Positions 1 through 6,467 are shown, counted from the first letter of the stretch. The stretch is 8,222 nt of DNA from an uncultured Caldimicrobium sp. (GCA_938091475.1 CALLJI010000059.1:1-8222), one strand, 5' to 3'. Notes: a model not told the origin generated them from the sequence alone. Numbers and translations are program-made.

Positions 1-1
1 C

Positions 2-154
2 ATCAAGGCAGCCGACTGGATTATAGAGCTTGGTCCAGAGGGGGGAGAAAGGGGTGGACAAATCCTCTTTCAAGGATCTATAAAGGAATTTTTAAAGGTG
101 AATACCCCCACCTCTTTGGCTCTAAAAAGCTATTTGGACAATAAGAAACAGTAG
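2..154 (+). CDS. uvrA: UvrA, excinuclease ABC subunit A (C-terminal fragment)
   Basis: Partial gene entering from the left edge. The last 50 codons read [15 protein letters not shown] and then continue to a TAG stop. This matches the UvrA C-terminus: the D-W-I-I-E/D-L-G-P-E-G-G motif lies just after the second ABC ATPase H-loop, followed by a GGQILFQG strand and a short tail. UvrA is the ATP-driven DNA-damage sensor that loads UvrB in nucleotide excision repair. The tail after the motif ([20 protein letters not shown]) has the usual layout of the family. The stop codon lies inside the first GTAG-type hairpin repeat: the G of the terminal CAG (Gln) plus TAG form that repeat's GTAG. No gene follows closely, so this is the 3' end of its own transcript. 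Other ABC ATPases are unlikely because the GPEGG motif is characteristic of UvrA. Confidence 0.85.
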   Translation: MKAADWIIELGPEGGERGGQILFQGSIKEFLKVNTPTSLALKSYLDNKKQ

Positions 155-174
155 GGGCGCTTCAAGAATCGCCC
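151..174 (+). repeat. REP-like unit, TTC/GAA-core subtype, overlapping uvrA stop
   Basis: Forward unit: GTAG, then GGGCGCTTC, AA, GAATCGCCC. The core is a variant of the GATTC-GT-GAATC core seen at 6562-6588 and 6872-6898. Its TAG is the in-frame uvrA stop codon, so the element abuts or has replaced the original gene end. Confidence 0.65.
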
Positions 175-189
175 TGAAGGGGCTTAATT

Positions 190-214
190 GTAGGGGCACC
201 CCTTGCGGTTGCCC
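190..214 (+). repeat. REP-like unit, CTTGCGG-core subtype
   Basis: Forward unit starting GTAGGGGCA and ending TTGCCC with an inner CCCCTTGCGG core. The stem is imperfect: outer GGGCA/TGCCC and inner CC/GG. It is the same subtype as 6776-6800, which differs by a few bases. Confidence 0.65.
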
Positions 215-237
215 AAAATGCGGTTTTAAAACCCTTT

Positions 238-262
238 GGGCAGGGGCAAGCCCTGCCCCTAC
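238..262 (-). repeat. REP-like unit, GGGGCAAGCCC-core subtype
   Basis: Reverse unit ending CCCCTAC. The stem is GGGCA + bulged G + GGGC, loop AA, GCCC + TGCCC. It pairs with the unit at 6842-6866, which has GGGCT/AGCCC instead of GGGCA/TGCCC, so the fifth base pair is swapped on both sides. Confidence 0.7.
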
Positions 263-274
263 GAATAAAACCTT

Positions 275-307
275 GGGCACGGCGGTGCCGTGCCCCTACT
301 TTTTTTT
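275..307 (+). terminator. REP-derived rho-independent terminator for uvrA
   Basis: A reverse REP-like unit (275-299) has a perfect 9-bp stem, GGGCACGGC / GCCGTGCCC, with a GGT loop. After CTAC it is followed by eight T's (300-307). A GC-rich stem followed by a T run on the + strand is the standard intrinsic terminator layout, although the 4-nt CTAC spacer makes it slightly suboptimal. It lies 121 nt after the uvrA stop and should separate uvrA from the next operon. The 25-nt unit is identical to 6603-6627. Confidence 0.55.
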
Positions 308-442
308 CGAAAAATTTGTGATTTGCCCCTACATTTTTCTGATTCTTTGGGCACAACAAGAGGAGTCCATACAATTTTGAATCTTCTCAGTGTAACTTAA
401 CATTAGTAATAAAATCCTTAGTGAAAGAGCTTCCCTTACAAC

Positions 443-470
443 TTTAAATTTATCCAATCTGTATTATACT
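443..470 (+). promoter_or_regulatory. Weak candidate promoter for the six-gene operon
   Basis: TTTAAA (443-448) resembles a -35 box with 4 of 6 consensus matches. TATACT (465-470) resembles a -10 box, with a 16-nt spacer. Transcription would start near 477, about 30 nt before the ATG at 506. The rest of 333-493 is plain AT-rich sequence with no other structure I can support. AT-rich DNA yields such matches by chance, so confidence is low. Confidence 0.3.
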
Positions 471-505
471 CATTAATTAACTCAAAGGGAGAGGTGGTGT
501 CAGAG

Positions 506-1402
506 ATGAGGGAATACGAGATTATCATCCTTGGTGCAGGTCCAGCGGGTTTGCAAGCTGGAATTCACACTGCAAGAAGAAAACACCAAGTCTTAATCTT
601 AGGAAAAAGTCAAAGTAGTGCCCTCTTTCAAGCTCATATTGAAAACTATTTTGGTTTCAGAGATAAAGTAGAGGGGAAAGAACTTCTTTTGGCAGGTTTT
701 GAACAAGCCAAAAAATTTGGGGCTGAGATAGTAGAAGAGGATGTAATAAGATTAGAAAAATTAGAAAATGGTGCCTTTTTAGTGGAAACCGAGAAAGGAA
801 AAACTTTTAAAGCTCAGGCCTTAATTTTAGCCTTAGGGGTTAAAAAGAAAAAAAGGCTTTTTAAAAATGAAGACTCCTATGTAGGAAAGGGGCTATCTTA
901 TTGTGTAGATTGTGATGCTTGGTTTTATAGAGGAAAAAGGGTGGCAGTGATGGGAGATGGATCGGCAGCTCTACACGGTGCAAAAACCTTAACCAAATTT
1001 GCAAGCTTAGTTTATTTTATTCCTTTAAAGGACATACCAGACATAGAGGAATTGAAGGGGACATCTGTTGAAGTACTACCTTATAAACCTCTTGAAATTA
1101 TAGGAGAAGAGGAGGTAAAGGGATTAAAATTAGAGGGCGAAAAAGCCATAGAGGTTGAGGGAATTTTTATTGAGATAGGAGCTAAGGGCCCTCTTGAACT
1201 CCTTGCTCCCCTTGGGATAGAGCTTGACCCAGAAACCTTTACTCATGTAAAGGTTGATTCCAAAATGGCTACCAACATCCCTGGAATTTTTGCCTGTGGT
1301 GATATAACTGGGCCACCTTACCAATTAGCTAAAGCTGTAGGAGAAGGCTGTATAGCTGGTATTTCAGCCTCTGATTATCTCAAAGCCAAAAAGTCCACTT
1401 AA
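506..1402 (+). CDS. Thioredoxin reductase-like FAD-dependent disulfide oxidoreductase
   Basis: A low-Mr thioredoxin reductase-family flavoprotein that would pass electrons through FAD to a CxxC and then to thioredoxin in the cytoplasm. Visible from ATG 506 (298 aa, usual size about 300-320): FAD-binding GAGPAG at 10-15, redox-active CVDC at 133-136 in SYCVDCDAWFYRG, Rossmann GDGSAA at 150-155, and the C-terminal FAD motif FACGDITGPPYQLAKA from 262. The motif that reads HRRxxxR in NADPH-dependent enzymes is absent (the segment reads VYFIPLKDIPD), so NADPH use is doubtful. NADH, ferredoxin or F420-type donors are possible. Start choice: GTG 494 and GTG 497 are in frame, but GAGGTG (491-496) is well spaced (9 nt) for ATG 506, giving MREYEIIILGAG. 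First gene of the operon; its stop overlaps the Shine-Dalgarno of alr. Confidence 0.85.
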   Translation: MREYEIIILGAGPAGLQAGIHTARRKHQVLILGKSQSSALFQAHIENYFGFRDKVEGKELLLAGFEQAKKFGAEIVEEDVIRLEKLENGAFLVETEKGKTFKAQALILALGVKKKKRLFKNEDSYVGKGLSYCVDCDAWFYRGKRVAVMGDGSAALHGAKTLTKFASLVYFIPLKDIPDIEELKGTSVEVLPYKPLEIIGEEEVKGLKLEGEKAIEVEGIFIEIGAKGPLELLAPLGIELDPETFTHVKVDSKMATNIPGIFACGDITGPPYQLAKAVGEGCIAGISASDYLKAKKST

Positions 1403-1408
1403 AGGAGG
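1401..1408 (+). promoter_or_regulatory. Strong Shine-Dalgarno pointing at an ATA start for alr
   Basis: AAAGGAGG is a perfect anti-SD match overlapping the preceding TAA (1400-1402). Eight nt downstream, in frame with alr, is ATA (1417-1419). The frame has no ATG, GTG or TTG between its upstream stop (TGA 1372-1374) and TTG 1489. The site therefore argues that translation starts near 1411-1420 on a non-standard codon. Confidence 0.6.
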
Positions 1409-1416
1409 TTATCCTT

Positions 1417-2538
1417 ATATTTTGGCCTAAAATACTTGAAATCAATCTTAGACATTTAAGAGAAAATCTCCGCGCCTTAAAGAGTCTTTTGCCAAGGGAA
1501 GTGCAGATTTTGCCTGTCATTAAAAATGATGCCTATGGGCATGGAATAATAGAGGTGGCAAAGGCCTTGTCACAGGAGAGGGTTTTTGGGTTTGGGATCT
1601 CAGAAATTTATGAGGCCTATCTTCTAAGAAGGGAGGGATTTATTCATCCCCTTTTTCTTCTTTCGGGTTTTGAAAAAAATTGGCTTCCCGAGATCAAAGC
1701 TCTCAGAGTAACACCGGTAGTGACTGATCTTTCCACTCTGGAATACCTCATTGATTTTTCTCTGAAAAAGGCTCAATCCTTTGAGTTTCATTTAAAAATA
1801 GACACAGGTATGCATCGCTTTGGCTTGCCCGTTGAGGATCTGCCTCGTTTTGTGGAAAAGCTAAGAGAAAATCCCCAATTACAATTGTCTGGAGTTATGA
1901 CCCACTTAGCTTCTGCAGAGTCCCCAGAGAGTGAACTTTTTCAAAGGCAAATAGAAAATTTTAAAAAATGCCTAAATCTTCTGCATAACCAGGGTATTAC
2001 TCCCAAATTTATTCATTTTTGTAATTCTGCAGGTATAATATTTCATCAAGGTTTTGTAGGGAATTTAGTTAGACCAGGCCTAGCCCTTTATGGAGCCTAC
2101 CCTTGTCATCGTGCCAGAGCCTACATAAAACTCAAGCCTGTAATGACTCTTAAATCCAAGGTGGTAGCATTAAAGAGACTAAAAAAAGGAGAGTATGCAG
2201 GGTATGGCCCTACCTTTCAAGCTAAAAGGGAAAGCCTCTTGGGAATTATACCAGTGGGTTATGGAGACGGCTACCCAAGAATACTCAGTAATAGAGGTTT
2301 TGCTGTAATTAGAGAAGGGAGAGTCCCCATCGTAGGAACTATTTCTATGAAAGCCTTATATGTTGATTTGACCGAAATAGAGAACCCTAAGGAGGGGGAA
2401 GAGGTTATCCTTCTTGGAGGAGAAAGGGAAATGGTGCCCGCAGATGAATTAGCTCAACTTGCACAAACCATAGCCTATGAGCTCTTTTGTAATCTTGGAA
2501 AATCAATACCAAAAAAATTTATAGAAGGTAATGTTTAA
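1417..2538 (+). CDS. alr: Alanine racemase (PLP), probable ATA start
   Basis: Interconverts L- and D-alanine for peptidoglycan. From ATA 1417 the protein is 373 aa, close to the usual 360-390. It begins FWPKILEINLRHLRENLRAL, which matches the family's WAEIDLxALRxN start. Read from the first canonical codon (TTG 1489) it would be 349 aa and lose this strand. Key residues are present, compared with Geobacillus Alr: PLP lysine K36 in IKNDAYGHG (K39), R134 in DTGMHRFG (R136), THLASAE, R219 in LVRPGLALYG (R219), catalytic Y263 in AGYGPTF (Y265), GYGDGYPR, and Y354 in AYELFC (Y354). Two changes stand out. GRxxMD reads GTISMK here, so entryway Arg309 and Asp313 become T308 and K312. The gene lies 14 nt after the flavoprotein and overlaps tatB by 8 nt. 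Function is fairly sure; substrate breadth and the start codon are not. Confidence 0.85.
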   Translation: MFWPKILEINLRHLRENLRALKSLLPREVQILPVIKNDAYGHGIIEVAKALSQERVFGFGISEIYEAYLLRREGFIHPLFLLSGFEKNWLPEIKALRVTPVVTDLSTLEYLIDFSLKKAQSFEFHLKIDTGMHRFGLPVEDLPRFVEKLRENPQLQLSGVMTHLASAESPESELFQRQIENFKKCLNLLHNQGITPKFIHFCNSAGIIFHQGFVGNLVRPGLALYGAYPCHRARAYIKLKPVMTLKSKVVALKRLKKGEYAGYGPTFQAKRESLLGIIPVGYGDGYPRILSNRGFAVIREGRVPIVGTISMKALYVDLTEIENPKEGEEVILLGGEREMVPADELAQLAQTIAYELFCNLGKSIPKKFIEGNV

Positions 2539-2815
2539 TATAGGTTTTAGCGAAGCTTTAATTATATTTCTTGTAGCTCTAATTGTCTTAGGTCCAGAAA
2601 AACTGCCTGAGATTGGACGTTTCTTAGCGCGCCTTTCCTTAGAGGTAAAAAAGGCTATAGAGGAATTTAAAAGAGAATTGGAATTAGAAGATCTTGAGAA
2701 AAACATAAAAGAAGCTAAAGAGGAAGTGGAAAAAATAAAGGAAGAGATTTCAAATCCTACGAAACTCTTAGACCAACTTGATGCAAAAAAGGATGAACAA
2801 ACTAAATCTTCCTAA
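2531..2815 (+). CDS. tatB: Twin-arginine translocase subunit TatB (TatA/B family)
   Basis: 94-aa single-span inner-membrane protein of the Tat pathway, which exports folded proteins. The N-terminus MFNIGFSEALIIF, with Glu8, is typical of TatB (MFDIGFSEL in E. coli). A transmembrane helix spans about 5-20, the hinge LGPEKLP covers 20-26, an amphipathic helix covers about 27-45, and a strongly charged Glu/Lys helix covers 45-75. TatA and TatB are hard to tell apart outside proteobacteria, and this protein may serve both roles because no separate tatA is seen here. The ATG overlaps the alr stop by 8 nt with a close AGAAGG, which suggests translational coupling. tatC follows with a 35-nt overlap. 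The family call is firm; the B subtype is likely. Confidence 0.85.
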   Translation: MFNIGFSEALIIFLVALIVLGPEKLPEIGRFLARLSLEVKKAIEEFKRELELEDLEKNIKEAKEEVEKIKEEISNPTKLLDQLDAKKDEQTKSS

Positions 2816-3503
2816 TTTTTTTGAAATAGGACTTTTAACTCGCTTAAGACGAGAACTCATCCTCTATATTATCTTTTTATTGCTCTCTTGGGTGCTATTT
2901 TTTTTTCTTTTTCCTAAAATCTTTCCCTATCTATTATTTCCTTATTTTAGCCTTCTTTCTGAAAAAAGCTTGGTATTCATAAGCCTTGAGGAGGCGCTTT
3001 TTGTGGTTATGCGGGCCTCCTTTTATCTTGCCTTAGCCTTAACTTTGCCTTTGCTACTTTTTCGGCTCTACAAGGCTATTTTCCAGGATTTATATTTCTA
3101 TGAAAAAAAGCTTCTCTCGCGCCTTTTTTTCTTATCCTTAAGTCTTGGACTCCTTGGAATTTTGATAGGCTATTTCTTTTTTACGCCCTTTTTTCTTAAA
3201 ATTTTTCTTTATTTTGGTCAAAATTTTACTAACAATTTGCGCATTTCTGCTTTTATGTTTTTTACCCTTAAAATCCTACTCTTTTCCGTGCTAATCTTTC
3301 AACTACCCATTTTTTTTGCTTTACTCATAAGGGAGGAAATTATAACCAAAGAGTTATTTCAAGAGAGGCGCCTATATTTTTTAGGAGCCTTCTATGTACT
3401 AAGCTTACTTTTCTCTCCTCAGGATTTTTTTGGCCAGATCTTGCTAACTCTTTCTTTTTATTTATTTTTTAAATTATCTTTTTTAATAGCCAAACTTTTA
3501 TAG
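2781..3503 (+). CDS. tatC: Twin-arginine translocase subunit TatC
   Basis: Polytopic inner-membrane receptor for twin-arginine signal peptides, working with TatB. 240 aa, normal for TatC. Six hydrophobic spans lie at about 27-45, 77-96, 115-136, 158-183, 199-211 and 217-237. Family landmarks are ISLEEALFVVMRAS (67-80), the LYFYEKK loop with E108 (equivalent to E. coli E103), FQLPIFFALL (173-182) and SPQDFFGQ (212-219, usually TPPDxxSQ). The N-terminal HLxELRxR motif is degenerate: it reads LLTRLRRELI, so the usual Glu (E. coli E15) is Arg21. ATG 2781 is preferred to the in-frame TTG 2778 and ATG 2793. It has no good Shine-Dalgarno and probably depends on coupling to tatB, in which it starts. 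Very Phe/Leu rich with T-rich codons. Confidence 0.9.
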   Translation: MQKRMNKLNLPNFFEIGLLTRLRRELILYIIFLLLSWVLFFFLFPKIFPYLLFPYFSLLSEKSLVFISLEEALFVVMRASFYLALALTLPLLLFRLYKAIFQDLYFYEKKLLSRLFFLSLSLGLLGILIGYFFFTPFFLKIFLYFGQNFTNNLRISAFMFFTLKILLFSVLIFQLPIFFALLIREEIITKELFQERRLYFLGAFYVLSLLFSPQDFFGQILLTLSFYLFFKLSFLIAKLL

Positions 3504-3531
3504 GGATGTCTGGAAAAAAGGAGGAACAAAA

Positions 3532-4860
3532 ATGGAGATAGAGGAAAAAAAAGCTTCAGAGAGGACTAAAAGAGAAGAAGGTAAAAAAAGAGAAGTTAAA
3601 AAGGCCAAGAGTGGAACTTCAAAAAAATATATAGTCATCATAGGAGACGGAATGGGGGACTTTGCTCTAAAAGAATTAGATGGCAAAACCCCTTTAGAAG
3701 TTGCCATCACTCCGGGGATGGACTTTTTAGCCAGTTATGGCGAGATAGGTGTTTGTCAAACTATACCTATTGGTAAGCATCCTGGGTCTGATGTGGCTAT
3801 AATGGGTTTGTTAGGTTATCCCCCTGAAGAGAAATATACTGGAAGAGGTCCCATAGAGGCTGCTGCAAGAGGCATCATCCTTAAACCTGAAGATGTGGCC
3901 TATAGGTGTAATTTAGTAACCCTAAAATTTGAAGGAAATAATCTCATAATGGAAGATTATTCCGCTGACCACATTAGCACTGAAGAAGCTACAGAGCTCA
4001 TAAATAGTATAAACCACAAGGTAGCCACAGATAAAATAGAGCTTATACCAGGGGTAAGTTATCGGCATATTTTATTATGGAGGGGTGGTTCTGGAGGACT
4101 TCATACTTATCCACCCCATGATCTCATAGGTAAGGATGTTTGGTTTGCCTTTCAGAGTTATGATGAAGAGCCTTATCTCAAAGAATTTATCTTAAAAGCT
4201 ATTGAAATCCTCGAGAAACATCCCATAAACCAAAGAAGGAAGCTTGAAAATAAAAAACCTGCCAATGCTATTTGGCCTTGGGGGCAGGGACGGACCCCTG
4301 ATCTTGAACCTTTTGAAGAACTATGGGGGCTAAAAGGGGCCGTGATCTCAGCTGTAGATCTCATCAAGGGGCTTGGAATATTAGCAGGGCTTGAGGTAAT
4401 CAATGTTCCTGGAGCAACGGGCTATCTCGATACCAATTATGAAGGCAAAGTGGATGCAGCTCTGGAAGCTTTAAAAGAATTAGATTTTGTGCTTATTCAC
4501 ATTGAGGCTCCAGATGAGGTAAGTCATGAAGGGAATTTAGAACTTAAAATTAAGGCTATAGATGATTTAGACCGGCGCGTAATAAGATATCTCTTAGAAA
4601 AAATTCACAGTGTCACTAATAATTATCGAATTCTGGTTTGTTGTGATCATCTTACTCCTATCCCCATTAGAACACATTCTGTTAAACCTGTTCCCTGGGT
4701 TATCTTTGATGCACAAAGAGATGGAAAGAAAAAGAAAAAGAGAGACATCAAATTCTGTGAAAGAGAAGCCTCTCAAGCTAACCTTATCTATAAAAGTGGT
4801 CCTGAACTTATTTCTGCTTTTTTAGAGAGAAAACCCAAAGTTAAACAGGAAGAAGTTTAA
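3532..4860 (+). CDS. apgM: ApgM-family cofactor-independent phosphoglycerate mutase
   Basis: Alkaline-phosphatase-superfamily enzyme of the archaeal-type 2,3-BPG-independent mutase family, interconverting 3- and 2-phosphoglycerate in the cytoplasm. Metal and catalytic residues are visible: D39 in IIGDGMGD, phosphorylatable S86 in HPGSDVAIMGLLGY, YTGRGPIEAA, the signature AIWPWGQGRTP (246-256), GATGYLDTNYEGK, D328 and H332 in APDEVSHEGN, D372-H373 in CCDHLTP, and H382. At 442 aa it is longer than the usual 395-415, because of a charged Lys/Glu tail (residues 2-32) before the first strand and a KKKKKRD insertion near 399. No alternative start codon lies before the domain, so the tail is genuine if the gene is intact. 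AAAGGAGG lies 7 nt upstream of the ATG. A related subfamily is proposed to be homoserine kinase; no threonine genes are nearby to support that. Confidence 0.85.
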   Translation: MEIEEKKASERTKREEGKKREVKKAKSGTSKKYIVIIGDGMGDFALKELDGKTPLEVAITPGMDFLASYGEIGVCQTIPIGKHPGSDVAIMGLLGYPPEEKYTGRGPIEAAARGIILKPEDVAYRCNLVTLKFEGNNLIMEDYSADHISTEEATELINSINHKVATDKIELIPGVSYRHILLWRGGSGGLHTYPPHDLIGKDVWFAFQSYDEEPYLKEFILKAIEILEKHPINQRRKLENKKPANAIWPWGQGRTPDLEPFEELWGLKGAVISAVDLIKGLGILAGLEVINVPGATGYLDTNYEGKVDAALEALKELDFVLIHIEAPDEVSHEGNLELKIKAIDDLDRRVIRYLLEKIHSVTNNYRILVCCDHLTPIPIRTHSVKPVPWVIFDAQRDGKKKKKRDIKFCEREASQANLIYKSGPELISAFLERKPKVKQEEV

Positions 4861-4865
4861 TTGAA

Positions 4866-6467
4866 ATGGAAATAATAAAAACAGATTTTCTGATCATTGG
4901 ATCGGGAATAGCAGGTCTCTCCTTAGCTCTAAAACTTAAAACTTTGGGTGAAGTCATAGTTATTACTAAGAAACGCCTCTTTGATACAGCCACTTCCTTG
5001 GCTCAAGGAGGAATTGCCTGTGTTCTTTCCGAAGAAAATCATTTTGACTTACATATAGAAGACACCAAATTAGCTGGAGATGGCCTTTGTAAGGATGAAA
5101 TAGTAAAACTGGTAGTAAAATCAGCTCCTGCTCGAATCAAAGAGCTCATAGACTGGGGAGTTTCCTTTGATAGGGACCCAGAGAATCCATCGCGCTTTCA
5201 CTTAACCTTAGAAGGTGGTCATTCAAGAAAAAGGATTCTCCATGTAGGAGATTATACTGGAAGGGCTATTGAAAGGGTTTTAATTGAAAATTGTCTTGCC
5301 TCAGAAAACATAATTCTTTTAGAGCACCACTTTGCGGTAGAATTGATTTTAGATAGAGGTTGTGATGCCGATGCTTGTAAAGTTGATGGGGTTTATGTTT
5401 TAGACTTAGAAGGTTCTAAAGTCAAAATTATCCTTGCCCCTATTATTGCCCTTTGCACTGGTGGTGCTGGCAAGGTTTATCTCTATACCAGTAATCCTGA
5501 TACAGCAACAGGAGATGGAATCGCCTTGGCATATAACGCTGGAGTAACTATTGCCAATATGGAATTCTTTCAATTTCATCCCACCTGTTTATATCATCCT
5601 AAAGCCAAAAACTTTCTCATAAGTGAAGCCATAAGAGGCGAAGGTGGTATTCTTCTAAATCCAGAAGGAAAACCCTTTATGCATAAATATGATCCAGTTA
5701 GAAGAGAACTTGCACCAAGAGATATTGTTACAAGAGCTATTGATATGGAGCTTAAACAAAGTGGTGGAGAATGTGTCTATTTAGACATCACGCATCTCCC
5801 TTCAGATTATATAAAAAAAAGGTTCCCTTATATTTATGAGACCTGTTTAAAATTTGGTATTGACATTACTACACAGCCTATACCCGTTGTGCCTGCTGCC
5901 CATTACTTATGTGGTGGTATTAAGAGTAATCTCTGGGGGCAAACAGATATTTTTAATCTTTTTGCCATTGGAGAATGTGCTTGCACGGGACTTCACGGGG
6001 CTAATCGATTAGCCTCAAATTCCTTGCTTGAAGCCTTAGTTTTTTCTCATCAAGCCTATCTTAAAATCAAGGAAATTTTCCCTACCCTAAAAAAGGAAAA
6101 AATTAATTTACCCAAGTTAAAAGAACCTGAAATAAAAGAAATTAAGGAAGAAAAAATATTTATTTCTCATAACTGGGATCTTATCCGAAAAATTATGTGG
6201 GATTTTGTAGGAATTGTTAGAACTACTAAAATGTTAAATTTTGCCTATAAGAGAATTAATCTTATTAACCAAGAAATTGAGGAAAACTGGTCCGGAATTT
6301 ACTTAGATTTAGATGTGATGGAATTAAAAAATATTGCCCTTTTGGCTGAGCTTATAGTAAAAAGTGCTTTACTCAGAAGAGAATCAAGGGGTACCCATTA
6401 TGTCCTCGATTTTCCCTTTAAATCTAAGGAGTATGAAAGAGATACCCTGCTTAAAAAATTCCCCTAA
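4866..6467 (+). CDS. nadB: L-aspartate oxidase
   Basis: FAD enzyme that oxidises L-aspartate to iminoaspartate, the first step of de novo NAD synthesis, feeding quinolinate synthase NadA. In anaerobes fumarate can be the electron acceptor. 533 aa (E. coli 540). Motifs in order: FAD-binding IIGSGIAGL (10-18), SLAQGGIA (44-51), E116 in LTLEGGHS (equivalent to the aspartate-specific E121, which argues against succinate dehydrogenase or fumarate reductase), TGGAGKVY, FQFHPT (235-240), SEAIRGEGG, R285 in LAPRDIVTR, H346 in AAHYLCGGI, and R381 in GANRLASNSLLEA. The C-terminal helical domain ends ESRGTHYVLDFP. The gene begins 5 nt after apgM with only a loose AGGAAGAAG upstream, so it is probably coupled. 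nadA and nadC are not in this window. Last gene of the operon. Confidence 0.93.
   Translation: MEIIKTDFLIIGSGIAGLSLALKLKTLGEVIVITKKRLFDTATSLAQGGIACVLSEENHFDLHIEDTKLAGDGLCKDEIVKLVVKSAPARIKELIDWGVSFDRDPENPSRFHLTLEGGHSRKRILHVGDYTGRAIERVLIENCLASENIILLEHHFAVELILDRGCDADACKVDGVYVLDLEGSKVKIILAPIIALCTGGAGKVYLYTSNPDTATGDGIALAYNAGVTIANMEFFQFHPTCLYHPKAKNFLISEAIRGEGGILLNPEGKPFMHKYDPVRRELAPRDIVTRAIDMELKQSGGECVYLDITHLPSDYIKKRFPYIYETCLKFGIDITTQPIPVVPAAHYLCGGIKSNLWGQTDIFNLFAIGECACTGLHGANRLASNSLLEALVFSHQAYLKIKEIFPTLKKEKINLPKLKEPEIKEIKEEKIFISHNWDLIRKIMWDFVGIVRTTKMLNFAYKRINLINQEIEENWSGIYLDLDVMELKNIALLAELIVKSALLRRESRGTHYVLDFPFKSKEYERDTLLKKFP

Larger units (their letters stand above)
151..332. repeat. REP-like hairpin cluster 1 (uvrA/trxR intergenic)
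   Basis: Gene-free stretch with four clear 24-25 nt units and one remnant. Forward units start with GTAG followed by an imperfect palindrome GGGC...GCCC (151-174 and 190-214). Reverse units read GGGC...GCCC and then CTAC (238-262 and 275-299). A remnant GCCCCTAC sits at 325-332. A tetranucleotide GTAG on only one side of a hairpin is the known layout of REP elements mobilised by REP-associated tyrosine (RAYT) transposases. No such transposase is visible here, so that link is inference. The two inner units (190-214 and 238-262) face each other across 23 nt, as in a REPIN/BIME pair. Confidence 0.8.

Noticed and set aside
151..332. CRISPR array
   Set aside because: Units alternate in orientation, are individually palindromic, vary in core, and have irregular spacing with no unique spacers of uniform length.
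162..374. Minus-strand open frame across repeat cluster 1 (70 codons)
   Set aside because: It only translates GC-rich hairpin repeats (CPCPKG-like peptides), and there is no ribosome binding site or family resemblance.
1130..1324. Minus-strand open frame inside the flavoprotein gene, and similar ones at 2503-2706, 3498-3710, 4173-4403, 4594-4776 and 7553-7807
   Set aside because: All lie opposite well-supported genes, have no family resemblance, and are expected shadows of AT-rich coding sequence.
4610..4825. Second plus-strand frame inside the 3' end of apgM
   Set aside because: A hydrophobic shadow frame; the overlapping apgM frame carries the DHLTP and histidine metal motifs.
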